Assembly (NCBI GenBank): GCA_047615875.1
Contig: JBLHGU010000006.1
Location: forward strand, 1 to 64,000
Direction: 5' to 3'
Length of the DNA stretch: 64,000 nt
Source: JBLHGU01 sp047615875
Lineage (GTDB): Bacteria > Pseudomonadota > Gammaproteobacteria > Arenicellales > CAJQKF01
The position numbers and the translations under genes were made by a program. The stretch's first letter is position 1, and each line of letters starts with the position of its first letter. Positions 1 through 8,593 of this stretch are shown here, in pieces. Below the pieces are notes generated by a model, which worked only from the letters and a program-made list of their open reading frames with translations, was not told where the DNA came from and made no database searches.

Positions 1-1086
1 GCAGCCAAGACCGCGCATGGCCTCTGTATGTACTCGCATGTCCATTAGCATTCTGCGTACATCGGGATGTGCAAAAATTGCCACTCTTTTGGTTGGTGTA
101 CGTGGATCCTTGCCTTGAACTCTGCCTCGCGCATATTCCAGCGCCTTCTGATACGCGCGCTCCGCCATAGCGTAACCTTCAACACCAACCGCATGTCTGG
201 CTAAATTCATCATGGTAAACATGTATTCAAGACCACGATTCTCCTCGCCTACCAGATAACCGACTGCGCCATTATTATCTCCATAGGCTAGAACGGCTGT
301 AGGACTCGCGTTAATGCCTAGCTTATGCTCCAGGGCAATACAATGGACATCATTACGTTCTGCCGGATTGCCATTCTCATCTAGAAGGAATTTCGGCACG
401 ATAAAAAGCGAAATACCTTTTACCCCTTCCGGTGCACCGGGCACTTTGGCCAGCACGAGATGAATGATATTCTCAGTCAGATCATGGTCGCCATAGGTGA
501 TAAATATCTTCTGACCTTTCAGCAAATAGTGATCACCGTTGGGTTGTGCTCGGGTTGTAACTGCAGCCAGGTCGGAACCCGCCTGTGGCTCAGTTAAGTT
601 CATTGTGCCAGCCCACTGTCCGCTTATCAGTTTTTCCAGGTAGGTCTCTTTCTGGGCATCAGTACCATGGGAAGTTATAGCTTCGACCGCTGCCTGAGTT
701 AAGAGTGGACATAAATCGAATGCAAGATTGGCACCCTTGTGCATTTCCTGTACAGCGGCGGACACAAGCCAAGGAAGTCCCTGACCACCATAGTGACTAT
801 CGAAAGACAACCCATTCCAACCACCTTCGATAAATGCCTGATAGGCTTCCTTCCAGCCATCCGGAGTGACTACATTGCCATCTATAAGGCGTGAACCCTG
901 TATGTCACCGCTTCGATTAATAGGCGAAAGTACGCCCGTTGAAAATCTTCCGGCTTCAGTTAGTATTGCGTCAACCAGATCCGGTGTCGCTTCCTCAAAA
1001 CCTGGCAATTGATTTACAGTCTGCAAGTCAGCAACATGTTCGAGTACAAATTTCAGATCCCGTAACGGGGCGACATATTCTGCCAT
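1..1086 (-). CDS. Acyl-CoA dehydrogenase (AcdH_N / DmdC-like large family), 5' part only
   Basis: Flavin-dependent acyl-CoA dehydrogenase; the gene runs off the left edge, so 362 codons from the ATG at 1086 are visible out of about 600 expected for this large-subunit family. The start MAEYVAPLRDLKFVLEHV is typical of family members with the extra N-terminal domain. The core motif MNLTEPQAGSDLAAV, which contacts FAD and substrate, follows near residues 181-195. Proteins of this group are often annotated as 3-methylmercaptopropionyl-CoA dehydrogenase (DmdC) or FadE-like; the substrate cannot be told from sequence. The gene is divergent from coq7 across a 135-base gap. The open frame has no internal stops. 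Confidence 0.9.
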   Translation of the reverse strand, partial: MAEYVAPLRDLKFVLEHVADLQTVNQLPGFEEATPDLVDAILTEAGRFSTGVLSPINRSGDIQGSRLIDGNVVTPDGWKEAYQAFIEGGWNGLSFDSHYGGQGLPWLVSAAVQEMHKGANLAFDLCPLLTQAAVEAITSHGTDAQKETYLEKLISGQWAGTMNLTEPQAGSDLAAVTTRAQPNGDHYLLKGQKIFITYGDHDLTENIIHLVLAKVPGAPEGVKGISLFIVPKFLLDENGNPAERNDVHCIALEHKLGINASPTAVLAYGDNNGAVGYLVGEENRGLEYMFTMMNLARHAVGVEGYAMAERAYQKALEYARGRVQGKDPRTPTKRVAIFAHPDVRRMLMDMRVHTEAMRGLGC

Positions 1087-1221
1087 TGGTTGTTTTCTCC
1101 TGAATGTGAACTCGCATTTTCGCTGCGGCACACCATTTTGACAAGGACCATCGCCATTCGCCAGTGTAATTTAGTTTACAATCGAGGAATCCTTCTCAAA
1201 ATATTACACGTAACCAAACAA
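1087..1221. promoter_or_regulatory. Divergent intergenic region between acyl-CoA dehydrogenase and coq7
   Basis: The gap holds the outward-facing 5' ends of both genes and so must hold promoters in both directions. A TTGACA hexamer lies at 1138-1143 on the plus strand, but the best -10 candidates, TGTAAT (1165-1170) and TACAAT (1177-1182), are spaced too far for an ideal sigma-70 promoter. An open frame continues upstream of the coq7 ATG through this region, but its sequence has no Coq7 homology. Confidence 0.35.
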
Positions 1222-1860
1222 ATGAGATCATATTCGGCAATTGATAATTTTTTAATTAACGCAGATGAGATGATTGCGACTTTATTTGGCAATCCAAAGG
1301 GAAGTCGCAGGGAAAATCCTGCTAAATCTATTCCTGATGAACAAATTTCAGATTCTGAGAAACAGTTGTCAGCATCACTCATGCGTGTAAACCATGTGGG
1401 AGAAGTCTGCGCTCAGGCGCTTTATCAAGCCCAGGCAGTCACTTCCCGCAATCCTGAAATTCGACAACAAATGCGGGCAGCGTCTATTGAAGAAAATGAC
1501 CACCTTTCATGGTGTGACGAAAGATTGAAGGAACTTGATGGACAAAAAAGCCTGCTAAACCCACTGTGGTATGGCGGGGCCTTTGCGATTGGCGCCGTTG
1601 CAGGAATGGCTGGCGATCGATGGAATCTGGGGTTTGTTGCTGAAACAGAGCGACAGGTAGTGAAGCATCTGAATAATCACTTGAACCGATTGCCCAAAAA
1701 CGATCTACGCAGTCGGGCTATTGTTAAACAAATGTCCCACGATGAAGCAGAACATGCCACTATGGCTGTTACTGCCGGCGCCGCTGAGCTACCCGAGCCA
1801 ATAAAGAAAATTATGGGTTTGGCATCAAAAATAATGACACGAACAGCCGAAAAGATTTAG
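1222..1860 (+). CDS. coq7: 2-polyprenyl-3-methyl-6-methoxy-1,4-benzoquinone monooxygenase (Coq7)
   Basis: Di-iron hydroxylase that adds the last ring hydroxyl in ubiquinone synthesis, membrane associated. From the ATG at 1222 the protein is 212 aa, the usual length. The iron-binding set is visible: E61 in the GEVCAQALYQ helix, EENDH around residues 90-94, E141/E143 in AETERQVVKHL, and HDEAEH at 173-178. The ORF is open back to 1090, but those 44 residues look non-coding, so I use the internal ATG. Coq7 replaces the flavin enzyme UbiF in many gammaproteobacteria; ubiH and ubiI of the same pathway lie near 60 kb. The HMG-CoA lyase gene follows after 4 bases. Confidence 0.93.
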   Translation: MRSYSAIDNFLINADEMIATLFGNPKGSRRENPAKSIPDEQISDSEKQLSASLMRVNHVGEVCAQALYQAQAVTSRNPEIRQQMRAASIEENDHLSWCDERLKELDGQKSLLNPLWYGGAFAIGAVAGMAGDRWNLGFVAETERQVVKHLNNHLNRLPKNDLRSRAIVKQMSHDEAEHATMAVTAGAAELPEPIKKIMGLASKIMTRTAEKI

Positions 1861-1864
1861 TTTA

Positions 1865-2770
1865 ATGCTGCCAAATAGTGTCCGCATAATTGAAGTTGGC
1901 CCACGAGATGGATTGCAGAACGAGCTGGCCGACTTCGACACCAGCACGCGAATCGAGCTTATAAATCGCTTACGTAATAGTGGAATTACCCATATCGAGG
2001 CCGGTGCGTTCGTGTCTCCAAAATGGGTGCCAAAAATGGCCGATACCAATTTGGTGCTGCAGGCATTGGATCTGGATGGACCGATAAATTATGCCGTACT
2101 AGTACCGAATATGCGCGGACTGGATTTAGCCATTGAAAGCAACGTTAAAGAAATTGCGGTTTTTAGTGCGGCGACTGAAAGCTTTTCAAACCGAAATATA
2201 AATTGTGGAATACAAGCAAGCCTGGATCGTTTCAGGCCTGTTTGTGAGCGCGCTCTGCAACACAATATTCGAGTTCGTGGTTATATCTCATGTGTTCTTG
2301 GTTGTCCTTATGAAGGCGAGGTAAAACTTCAAACAGTAGATTATGTTGCCAACGAATTGTTTGGCATGGGTTGCTACGAAGTCTCTTTGGGGGACACGAT
2401 TGGCACTGGCACTCCATTAGCTGCGGCTCGTCTGATTGAACAACTTGCGCGAAGCCATGCGATAGATAAATTGGCAGTTCATTTTCACGACACCTATGGC
2501 CAGGCCCTGGCAAATATTTACGCCGCCTTGCAACAGGGCATTTCAGCCGTAGATTGCTCGGTGGCAGGGCTCGGTGGATGCCCCTACGCCCCTGGTGCCG
2601 CGGGTAATGTTGCGACAGAAGATGTAGTTTATATGCTCAACGGAATGGGAGTTGCTCATAATGTAGATCTGGAAAAGCTGATTGATACAGCCGCATTCAT
2701 ACTAAACAAATTAAATAAGAACCCTGTATCAAGAGTGTCTGCTGCGATGCTGGCGAAAAGAAACCAGTAG
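1865..2770 (+). CDS. Hydroxymethylglutaryl-CoA lyase
   Basis: Cleaves 3-hydroxy-3-methylglutaryl-CoA to acetoacetate and acetyl-CoA, the last step of leucine catabolism. The 301 aa protein has the HMGL-like TIM barrel: the first strand carries VGPRDGLQNE, a metal ligand region is HFHDTYGQ, and the flexible catalytic loop GLGGCPYAPGAAGN holds the active-site cysteine at about residue 239. It starts 4 bases after coq7 with no clear Shine-Dalgarno sequence, so translation is probably coupled. The partner leucine-degradation genes (liu cluster) are not in the window, but the nearby acyl-CoA dehydrogenase could serve a related catabolic route. Confidence 0.92.
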   Translation: MLPNSVRIIEVGPRDGLQNELADFDTSTRIELINRLRNSGITHIEAGAFVSPKWVPKMADTNLVLQALDLDGPINYAVLVPNMRGLDLAIESNVKEIAVFSAATESFSNRNINCGIQASLDRFRPVCERALQHNIRVRGYISCVLGCPYEGEVKLQTVDYVANELFGMGCYEVSLGDTIGTGTPLAAARLIEQLARSHAIDKLAVHFHDTYGQALANIYAALQQGISAVDCSVAGLGGCPYAPGAAGNVATEDVVYMLNGMGVAHNVDLEKLIDTAAFILNKLNKNPVSRVSAAMLAKRNQ

Positions 2771-2867
2771 AGCAGAATTGAAGGCTTTTATTGCACCTAC
2801 TGGAAATCAGTCTTATTCCTCAAAACGTTATAATTTCAGGTGTCGCTAAAGAAACGGATAACAAACG

Positions 2868-4010
2868 ATGACAGAAAAACATATCCCTTTTAACAAACCC
2901 TTCATGACCGGTCAGGAAATTGACTGCATTACCGATGCACACAACCGTGGACAACTATCGGGAAATGGCTACTATACGAAGCAGTGCCATCGGTTGTTGC
3001 AGGAAATCACAACATCGAAAAGCGTCTTGCTAACGCACTCTTGCACAGCGGCATTGGAGATGGCTGCTATCTTGTCTGAAGTTGGCCCTGGTGACGAAGT
3101 TATAATGCCGGCTTTTACCTTTGTGTCGACAGCCAACGCATTTGTACTACGTGGAGCGCTGCCGGTATTTGTGGATGTTCGGTCCGATACACTTAACCTG
3201 GATGAAAACCACATAGAGCAGGCCATTACGGACCGGACCCGTGTCATTGTTGTTGTTCATTATGCCGGCGTTGCCTGTGAGATGGATCGAATAATGGCGC
3301 TTGCCAAAAAACACAACTTGATTGTTATAGAAGATTCAGCACAGGGTATTCTCGCCGAATATAAAGGCCGACCACTGGGTTCGATTGGTCATTTGGCCGC
3401 ATTTAGTTTTCACGAAACCAAGAATGTGACCTGTGGCGAAGGTGGCGCGTTGCTTATCAACGACGACAAGTTTTCCCAAAGAGCAGAAATAATCTGGGAG
3501 AAAGGAACCAACCGTGGACTGTTTTCGCGAGGCGCAGTCGATCGCTATACCTGGCTAGATATCGGCTCCTCTTTTCTTCCAGGTGAGCTCAATGCGGCCT
3601 TTTTATTTGCTCAGTTAGAATGTGCCAAACAGATTACGCAGACCAGAATTAAAATCTGGAATCTTTACCACACTGCACTGGAGCGTCTGGAAGAAAAGCA
3701 GTTGTTAATCAGACCAAGCATTCCCAGTAACATAAAACACAACGCGCATCTTTATTATATTCTTTTGCCTAATAAGCAGATTCGCGATGATCTAATACAG
3801 TTTCTTGCCAACAAAGATATCCATACGGTTTTTCATTATCTTCCGCTCGACCTGTCAGATGCCGGCAAACAACATTGTAGAACAAGTGGCAGTATCGCCA
3901 TTACTCATCGAGTCAGCGACTGCCTGCTTCGACTACCGCTCTGGATCGGTGTGGAAGAACATCAGAATTATATTGTAGACCACATTACGAGCTATTTGCT
4001 CCATCGCTAA
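2868..4010 (+). CDS. wecE: dTDP-4-amino-4,6-dideoxygalactose transaminase (WecE/RffA type)
   Basis: PLP-dependent DegT/DnrJ/EryC1-fold aminotransferase that converts dTDP-4-keto-6-deoxyglucose to dTDP-4-amino-4,6-dideoxygalactose. The 380 aa protein shows the family features: ALEMAAILSEVGPGDEVIMPAF in the N-terminal half, the cofactor aspartate in IEDSAQGI, and the Schiff-base lysine (about K185) in SFHETKNVTCGEGG. The FHETKN lysine loop is typical of the WecE branch rather than of ArnB or WbpE. It stands alone: no rml or other wec genes are adjacent, and the main polysaccharide locus is 20 kb away. A TATAAT hexamer at 2829-2834 may be its -10 box. It converges with the next gene. Confidence 0.88.
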   Translation: MTEKHIPFNKPFMTGQEIDCITDAHNRGQLSGNGYYTKQCHRLLQEITTSKSVLLTHSCTAALEMAAILSEVGPGDEVIMPAFTFVSTANAFVLRGALPVFVDVRSDTLNLDENHIEQAITDRTRVIVVVHYAGVACEMDRIMALAKKHNLIVIEDSAQGILAEYKGRPLGSIGHLAAFSFHETKNVTCGEGGALLINDDKFSQRAEIIWEKGTNRGLFSRGAVDRYTWLDIGSSFLPGELNAAFLFAQLECAKQITQTRIKIWNLYHTALERLEEKQLLIRPSIPSNIKHNAHLYYILLPNKQIRDDLIQFLANKDIHTVFHYLPLDLSDAGKQHCRTSGSIAITHRVSDCLLRLPLWIGVEEHQNYIVDHITSYLLHR

Positions 4011-4098
4011 AACTAGTTTTCTATCACGTGATTATCAATCAGTGTTGATTCAGTAATGAGAAAAATGTTCTGATAGCTGCCATACCAGCATTTGACAA

Positions 4099-5331
4099 CT
4101 ATAACCAATCCAACTCATACGGATAGTCTGACAATCTCTCTAAACCGTTTTCAGTAATTAGAACCTGCTCCTCTAACTTAACGCCTTCACCGCCATTCTC
4201 CGAGCCGATATAGGACTCAACGCAGACCGTCATTCCCGGTTGCAACTCGCCGTCATAACCCCTGCGATCAAAATCTTGAGCGTGTTTGAAACTCGGGTAT
4301 TCATCAGCCAATCCAACACCATGAATCAGAGATCCATAACGATTAGCCAGGAATTCAGCTGGAATCTCCCAGGCACTAAAAGACACATCCCGAAAACTAC
4401 GCCCAGGTTTTAAAATATTAATGTTGTATTCAATTTGCTCCATGGCCAGACAATACAAACGTCTTTGTTCATCTGTGGGTTTGCCTTCACCACAAAGCCA
4501 GGTGCGTGATATATCTGCACAATATCCATAGGGACCAATCAGGTCTGTATCAAAGCTAACAAACTCACCCTCTTCCATTTGACGCATAGAACATTCTCGA
4601 AACCAGGGATTTGTTCGCGGCCCGGAACTCAGTAGTCGGGTTTCAATCCACTCCCCACCCTGGGCAATATTGACCTCATGCAATTTTGCCCACATTTCGT
4701 TTTCTCGAACCCCTGGAGCCATGGCCTGTCGCATGGCGGCCATTCCATCCTGGCAGGTGCTAATTGCCCTCCGCATCAAATTCAATTCACCTTCTGACTT
4801 TATGACCCTGGCCAACTCAAGCACCTCTAGACCATCATGTAGGCTAATACCACGCTTTTCCAACTCTGAAGTTCCTTCATAGGATAACCTATCCACTGCA
4901 AGTCTTCGATTTCCCCCACCGTAGGTCGTTACTAGATCGTTTATCTCGTCGCCAAATTGAGCGGCAAACTCCGCCGACCGGGGACCAACCGTAAAGTAAT
5001 AAAACGATGGCATAGAACGATATTCATCCACCGTTGGCAGGTCCTCAACCAAGTGTGGGTAGTTACCATAATCAAACAAAACTACCGGTCCCTCTGTTGG
5101 CACAAACACACAGCGAGTTTCATAATGCGAACACCATATCTGCATATTTGTCGAATCAGTTACATAGCGTGTATTCACCTGATCGAACAACAAAGCGCCA
5201 GCGTAGTCCAGACGGCGTAACTGTTCTCTAACCCTGCCCAGACGATAACGTCGAACCTCATCAAGATCATCGGGAGCTACGGTAAACTCCATTGCACCGT
5301 GTTGTCTGGCCTGCACATTGTTGTCACTCAT
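4099..5331 (-). CDS. dddP: M24-fold enzyme, probable DMSP lyase DddP
   Basis: The 410 aa protein has the creatinase/aminopeptidase (pita-bread) fold. It lacks the usual M24 Asp spacing and instead has FDTDLIGPYGYCADISRTW, giving D261, D263 and D273, then Y332, H337, D343 (IHGVGLADEYP), E372 (VCVES) and E387 (KLEEQ). From memory, the metal ligands of structurally studied DddP are D295, D297, D307, H371, E406 and E421, with functional Y366 and D377; every one maps here with a constant offset of 34. DddP splits dimethylsulfoniopropionate into DMS and acrylate. A DddP-like peptidase of other function remains possible. The second M24 gene, pepP at 57.9 kb, has the normal peptidase signature. No acrylate-degradation gene is adjacent. 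Confidence 0.72.
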   Translation of the reverse strand: MSDNNVQARQHGAMEFTVAPDDLDEVRRYRLGRVREQLRRLDYAGALLFDQVNTRYVTDSTNMQIWCSHYETRCVFVPTEGPVVLFDYGNYPHLVEDLPTVDEYRSMPSFYYFTVGPRSAEFAAQFGDEINDLVTTYGGGNRRLAVDRLSYEGTSELEKRGISLHDGLEVLELARVIKSEGELNLMRRAISTCQDGMAAMRQAMAPGVRENEMWAKLHEVNIAQGGEWIETRLLSSGPRTNPWFRECSMRQMEEGEFVSFDTDLIGPYGYCADISRTWLCGEGKPTDEQRRLYCLAMEQIEYNINILKPGRSFRDVSFSAWEIPAEFLANRYGSLIHGVGLADEYPSFKHAQDFDRRGYDGELQPGMTVCVESYIGSENGGEGVKLEEQVLITENGLERLSDYPYELDWL

Positions 5332-5484
5332 ACTCTGTCACCCTTGGTCAAGAGATAGTTGAAAGCTTCTGGAAAAATTAACTTGCTTTATTCAAGCTCT
5401 AATAATCAATAAGAAGGATAAGACAACTGCGCTGGTAAAAGTGTAGATTTTCCGCCAATTACTGTCGTTCAGATTAACTAAACT

Positions 5485-5895
5485 CTAGTCGTGCTCCCGC
5501 CCTCGCATCCCGGCAAATACTAGATCAGTAAAACTCACAAAACCCACCACCTCTCCTGCCTCTATTACAGGTACACGGGTTAATTGAAATCGGTCGAGCA
5601 ACCTCGCGCAGTAACGTATATCCATTTCTGGATCCACCGAGATAACCGGTTTAACCATAACCTCATAGACATTGACCCGCTCTGGGGCACGGTCTTTGGC
5701 CAACACCTTGCGAGCGATGTCGGATATAAGCAACATACCAAACTCATCGTCTGCATGGCGTTTGCGAACAATCATAGCCTGATTCGACGAGTGCGCCATA
5801 CTATCCAGTGCCTGTCGAATCGTCGCCATGCCTTCAACTATATCCACATCAGGTTGCATAACCGAGCGGACCCTGATCACGTTTTCTTGACTCAT
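5485..5895 (-). CDS. CBS-domain pair protein
   Basis: A 136 aa stand-alone CBS pair (Bateman module): the first CBS begins VRSVMQPDVDIVEG, the second VYEVMVKPVISVDPEM, each followed by a helix and the conserved LLISDIAR or FVSFTDLVF strand-helix. Such modules bind adenine nucleotides and act as sensors. The start overlaps the stop of the upstream small ORF by 4 bases. In other gammaproteobacteria, as far as I recall, small CBS genes of this type follow DUF1538 and P-II-like genes; here those partners seem reduced to the fused remnant just upstream, so this sensor may have lost its target. Confidence 0.85.
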   Translation of the reverse strand: MSQENVIRVRSVMQPDVDIVEGMATIRQALDSMAHSSNQAMIVRKRHADDEFGMLLISDIARKVLAKDRAPERVNVYEVMVKPVISVDPEMDIRYCARLLDRFQLTRVPVIEAGEVVGFVSFTDLVFAGMRGREHD

Positions 5896-6176
5896 ATCTC
5901 CTCCTCAACTATAGCGGCAAGCTTTGCGATCTGGTGTTCTACACCAACAGCATCTTCAACGTCTATTTTAAAGGCGATTCCACCCCCCGTCTGCTCGAAC
6001 TGGCCAACCTCTGAAAGCGTTTCAAGAATATGTCGACACAAATGTTCCTCTACAAGAATGTCAGCCAGATTCGGGAATGGTTGTCGGACTATAACAAGTT
6101 GAAAAGTAGTCACTACCAAAACAATGGGCGCCAGATCGCGCGCACTGGAAAAAAGGACACGTAAGAGTTCCTTCAT
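5892..6176 (-). pseudogene. In-frame remnant: DUF1538 N-terminus fused to P-II-like C-terminus
   Basis: An intact 94-codon frame whose two halves look like different proteins. Residues 1-39 (MKELLRVLFSSARDLAPIV onward to PNLADI) match the start of a DUF1538 inner-membrane protein: a basic amphipathic start then one hydrophobic segment with RQPFPNL. Residues 40-94 (VEEHLCRHILETL, then GGGIAFKIDVEDAVGV) match the C-terminal half of the P-II-like regulator usually encoded beside DUF1538. The bulk of the DUF1538 gene(s) and the P-II N-terminus with its T-loop are missing. I infer one internal deletion that kept the frame. It is either a decayed remnant or, less likely, a new small membrane-tethered protein. 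Confidence 0.7.
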
Positions 6177-6219
6177 AAAACATATAGTGATGGCTAGTCA
6201 AAACTCGAACCAATAGTTC

Positions 6220-7185
6220 TTATCTTTGAATACGAGACCTGCTACTGCAGACCAGATCAAAAACCCACATTAGTAATACTCCCAGAACTTCTTGGCCAAT
6301 AATCATTAGTCTACTTAATACTGCGATCATTCCCAAGACACTTACATCTGGAGCCTCTGAGAACTGACTAGCAAGAACAATGAACAGGAATTCTCTGATG
6401 CCTATACCGCCAGGAAAGACCAATGTTGCCACTCCCACCACCCAGGCAATAGAGAGACATGCACAATAGAGAACGAATTCCTGCCACTCAAGTATCAAAA
6501 AGGAACTGAGGAAGAACCAATAGGAAATCAGATAAAGAGTTAGAAATGATACGTAAAACCAAATGGCGAAAAGTGGTTGTCCTGCCCCGATACAATCTGG
6601 CAATAATCTGCTTACCTTAGGGAAATATATAGTAATTTTTTCTAATATTTTTCTTAATAAACACTTTGAATGAATCTGATATAGAAACACAATGCTCAGA
6701 ACAAATATCAAGATACTAAATATTAGCAATTTGTTACTAAAAATCAGGATGCCAGCAACACTACTAGTCGTAAGTAGCAATACAATCATCATTTCTACAT
6801 TTACCAGCGTAACTACTGTCATGGAACCTTTTATACCCAGCGCCATACTTTGATAAATGATCAACCAAACTTTTCCAGGAATATATTTGGCAATCTGCCC
6901 ATAGAAATACAGGCGTGCAGCTTCGGAAAATTTTAAACGAACGGAATAACGTATAAAAAGCAGGCGATTTAATGCAACTACAACAAACGAGCCCAGAACT
7001 CCAGTCACGATTGCGGCACCAAATAACACCAGATCCAGCGACTTAATTTGTTGTTTTAACTCTTGTTGCGAACCGTAAACAACATAGAGTAAAAAACCGA
7101 CACCGAGTGCTAATAGAACACCACGTAGCCAACGCTTCGCTTGCACTTGCCCCCGTAACTCTTGTGTTGAGCTATTATCGGGCAT
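6220..7185 (-). CDS. Lysylphosphatidylglycerol-synthase-type transmembrane protein (UPF0104)
   Basis: A 321 aa integral membrane protein with about eight hydrophobic segments. The family signature of the flippase-like domain of MprF/AglD proteins is present: YGQIAKYIPGKVW near the middle of the N-terminal half and LVFPGGIGIREFLF near residue 265. It has no aminoacyl-transferase domain, so it does not by itself modify lipids; proteins of this kind often accompany glycosyltransferases and may flip lipid-linked substrates (inference). It sits 20 bases downstream of cysS and 43 bases upstream of the DUF1538 remnant, all on the minus strand. Confidence 0.82.
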   Translation of the reverse strand: MPDNSSTQELRGQVQAKRWLRGVLLALGVGFLLYVVYGSQQELKQQIKSLDLVLFGAAIVTGVLGSFVVVALNRLLFIRYSVRLKFSEAARLYFYGQIAKYIPGKVWLIIYQSMALGIKGSMTVVTLVNVEMMIVLLLTTSSVAGILIFSNKLLIFSILIFVLSIVFLYQIHSKCLLRKILEKITIYFPKVSRLLPDCIGAGQPLFAIWFYVSFLTLYLISYWFFLSSFLILEWQEFVLYCACLSIAWVVGVATLVFPGGIGIREFLFIVLASQFSEAPDVSVLGMIAVLSRLMIIGQEVLGVLLMWVFDLVCSSRSRIQR

Positions 7186-7204
7186 AGTTAGAAGTTTTCA
7201 GCGG

Positions 7205-8584
7205 TTATGTTCGACTCCATTTAGTTCCCTGAACTGTGTCTTCAAGAGCAACACCCTGACTTAGCAGTTCATTCCTGATCGCATCTGCTTGCTTAAAATT
7301 TCGATTATTCCGAGCATCCGCACGAGCGCTAATTAATTCCTGGATTTTGTCTTCGTCTGGTCCTTCGGAAGAGTTTGACAGGGATTTAAACCAGGACTCA
7401 GGCTCATTTTCCAAAAAACCTAGAATCCTGCCTCCACCGAGCAACTGTGATTTGTAACGTCGTTTCTCATCATTATTATTAGCCGAATTTAAACTGGTTG
7501 CAATAGCATGCAATTCGGATAATGCAAGTGGTGTGTTCAGGTCGTCTTCCAGTGCCGAAATCACTGATTCCGGAATAACATCATCATCTATAGAAATATC
7601 TGACGCCAACTCCAGTGCTTTATACCATCTATCCAGTGAGGACCTGGCCTGGGTTATCGTATCCGATGACCAGTCCAATGGTTTTCTATAATGACCACTC
7701 AGTAAGGCATACCGAATAGCCTCGCCTGGAGCAAGGTCGAGTAAATCACGTAGGGTATAAAAATTGCCAACGGACTTTGACATTTTTTCTCCACTCATGG
7801 TGATATAACCATTGTGCAACCAGTAGTTCACATAACTTTCACCGGAATGCGCACAAACACTTTGGGCAATCTCATTCTCATGATGAGGAAAAATTAGATC
7901 CAGTCCGCCACCGTGAATATCGATCTGATTGCCAAGATGGGCCTCAATCATCGCAGAGCATTCCAGATGCCAGCCAGGTCGACCGTTACCCCAGGGACTA
8001 TCCCAGCCTGGTTGGGTCGTATCAGATGGTTTCCACAACACAAAATCTGCTGGATCTCTTTTGTAAGGTGCGACTTCTACTCTGGCGCCGGCAATCAGGT
8101 CTTCGCGATTTCTGCCAGACAACCGACCATAATCCGCCATAGACGGCACACTAAATAGCACATGACCTTCAGCCTTGTAAGCATGTTCATCGCTAATCAG
8201 CTTTTCTATCATGGTTACCATTTGACTAATGTGATCTGTTGCACGAGGCTCAATATCCGGTTGCAAGGTATTCAGGCTAGCAATATCTGCGTGGAAAGCC
8301 TCAGTAAACCTTTCTGCAACATCAGAAATGCTTTCGCTGTTATCGATAGCTGCTTTATTTATTTTATCGTCGACGTCGGTAATGTTTCGCGCATAAACCA
8401 CCGTTGGATAGATGTGCTTTAACAATCGATATAGCACATCGAAAACCACAACCGGACGGGCATTGCCAATATGGATAAAGTTATAAACAGTTGGTCCACA
8501 GACGTACATCGTAATCCGATCGGGATTGATAGGTACAAATGCCAGTTTTTCTCTTTTGAGCGTATTGTGAAGGTGTAAAGCCAT
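7205..8584 (-). CDS. cysS: Cysteinyl-tRNA synthetase
   Basis: Class I aminoacyl-tRNA synthetase charging tRNA-Cys; 459 aa, normal length. Visible signatures are the zinc ligand C29 in YVCGPTVYN, the HIGH-type motif FIHIGNARP at 37-44, further zinc ligands in the LECSAMIEAHLG and FPHHENEIAQS regions, and the KMSKS loop in GEKMSKSVGNF near residue 270. The C-terminal DALR/anticodon-binding helices end with the usual ARADARNNRNFKQADAIRNEL. It follows hisI by 9 bases, so the two are probably co-transcribed. Confidence 0.97.
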   Translation of the reverse strand: MALHLHNTLKREKLAFVPINPDRITMYVCGPTVYNFIHIGNARPVVVFDVLYRLLKHIYPTVVYARNITDVDDKINKAAIDNSESISDVAERFTEAFHADIASLNTLQPDIEPRATDHISQMVTMIEKLISDEHAYKAEGHVLFSVPSMADYGRLSGRNREDLIAGARVEVAPYKRDPADFVLWKPSDTTQPGWDSPWGNGRPGWHLECSAMIEAHLGNQIDIHGGGLDLIFPHHENEIAQSVCAHSGESYVNYWLHNGYITMSGEKMSKSVGNFYTLRDLLDLAPGEAIRYALLSGHYRKPLDWSSDTITQARSSLDRWYKALELASDISIDDDVIPESVISALEDDLNTPLALSELHAIATSLNSANNNDEKRRYKSQLLGGGRILGFLENEPESWFKSLSNSSEGPDEDKIQELISARADARNNRNFKQADAIRNELLSQGVALEDTVQGTKWSRT

Positions 8585-8593
8585 AGAATTAAG

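Noticed and set aside
1090..1221. 44-codon N-terminal extension of Coq7
   Set aside because: Covers the divergent promoter region; Coq7 homology and usual length begin at the ATG at 1222.
2764..2803. 7-bp inverted repeat CCAGTAG...CTACTGG after HMG-CoA lyase
   Set aside because: The 26-base loop and missing U-run make a terminator unlikely; judged chance.
4028..4066. Short dyad AATCA...TGATT between convergent wecE and dddP
   Set aside because: Only a 5-bp stem with no U-run; not a supported terminator.
5584..6102. 172-codon plus-strand frame opposite the CBS gene
   Set aside because: Lies antisense to the CBS and P-II-remnant frames, which have clear homology; its product has no protein-like motifs.
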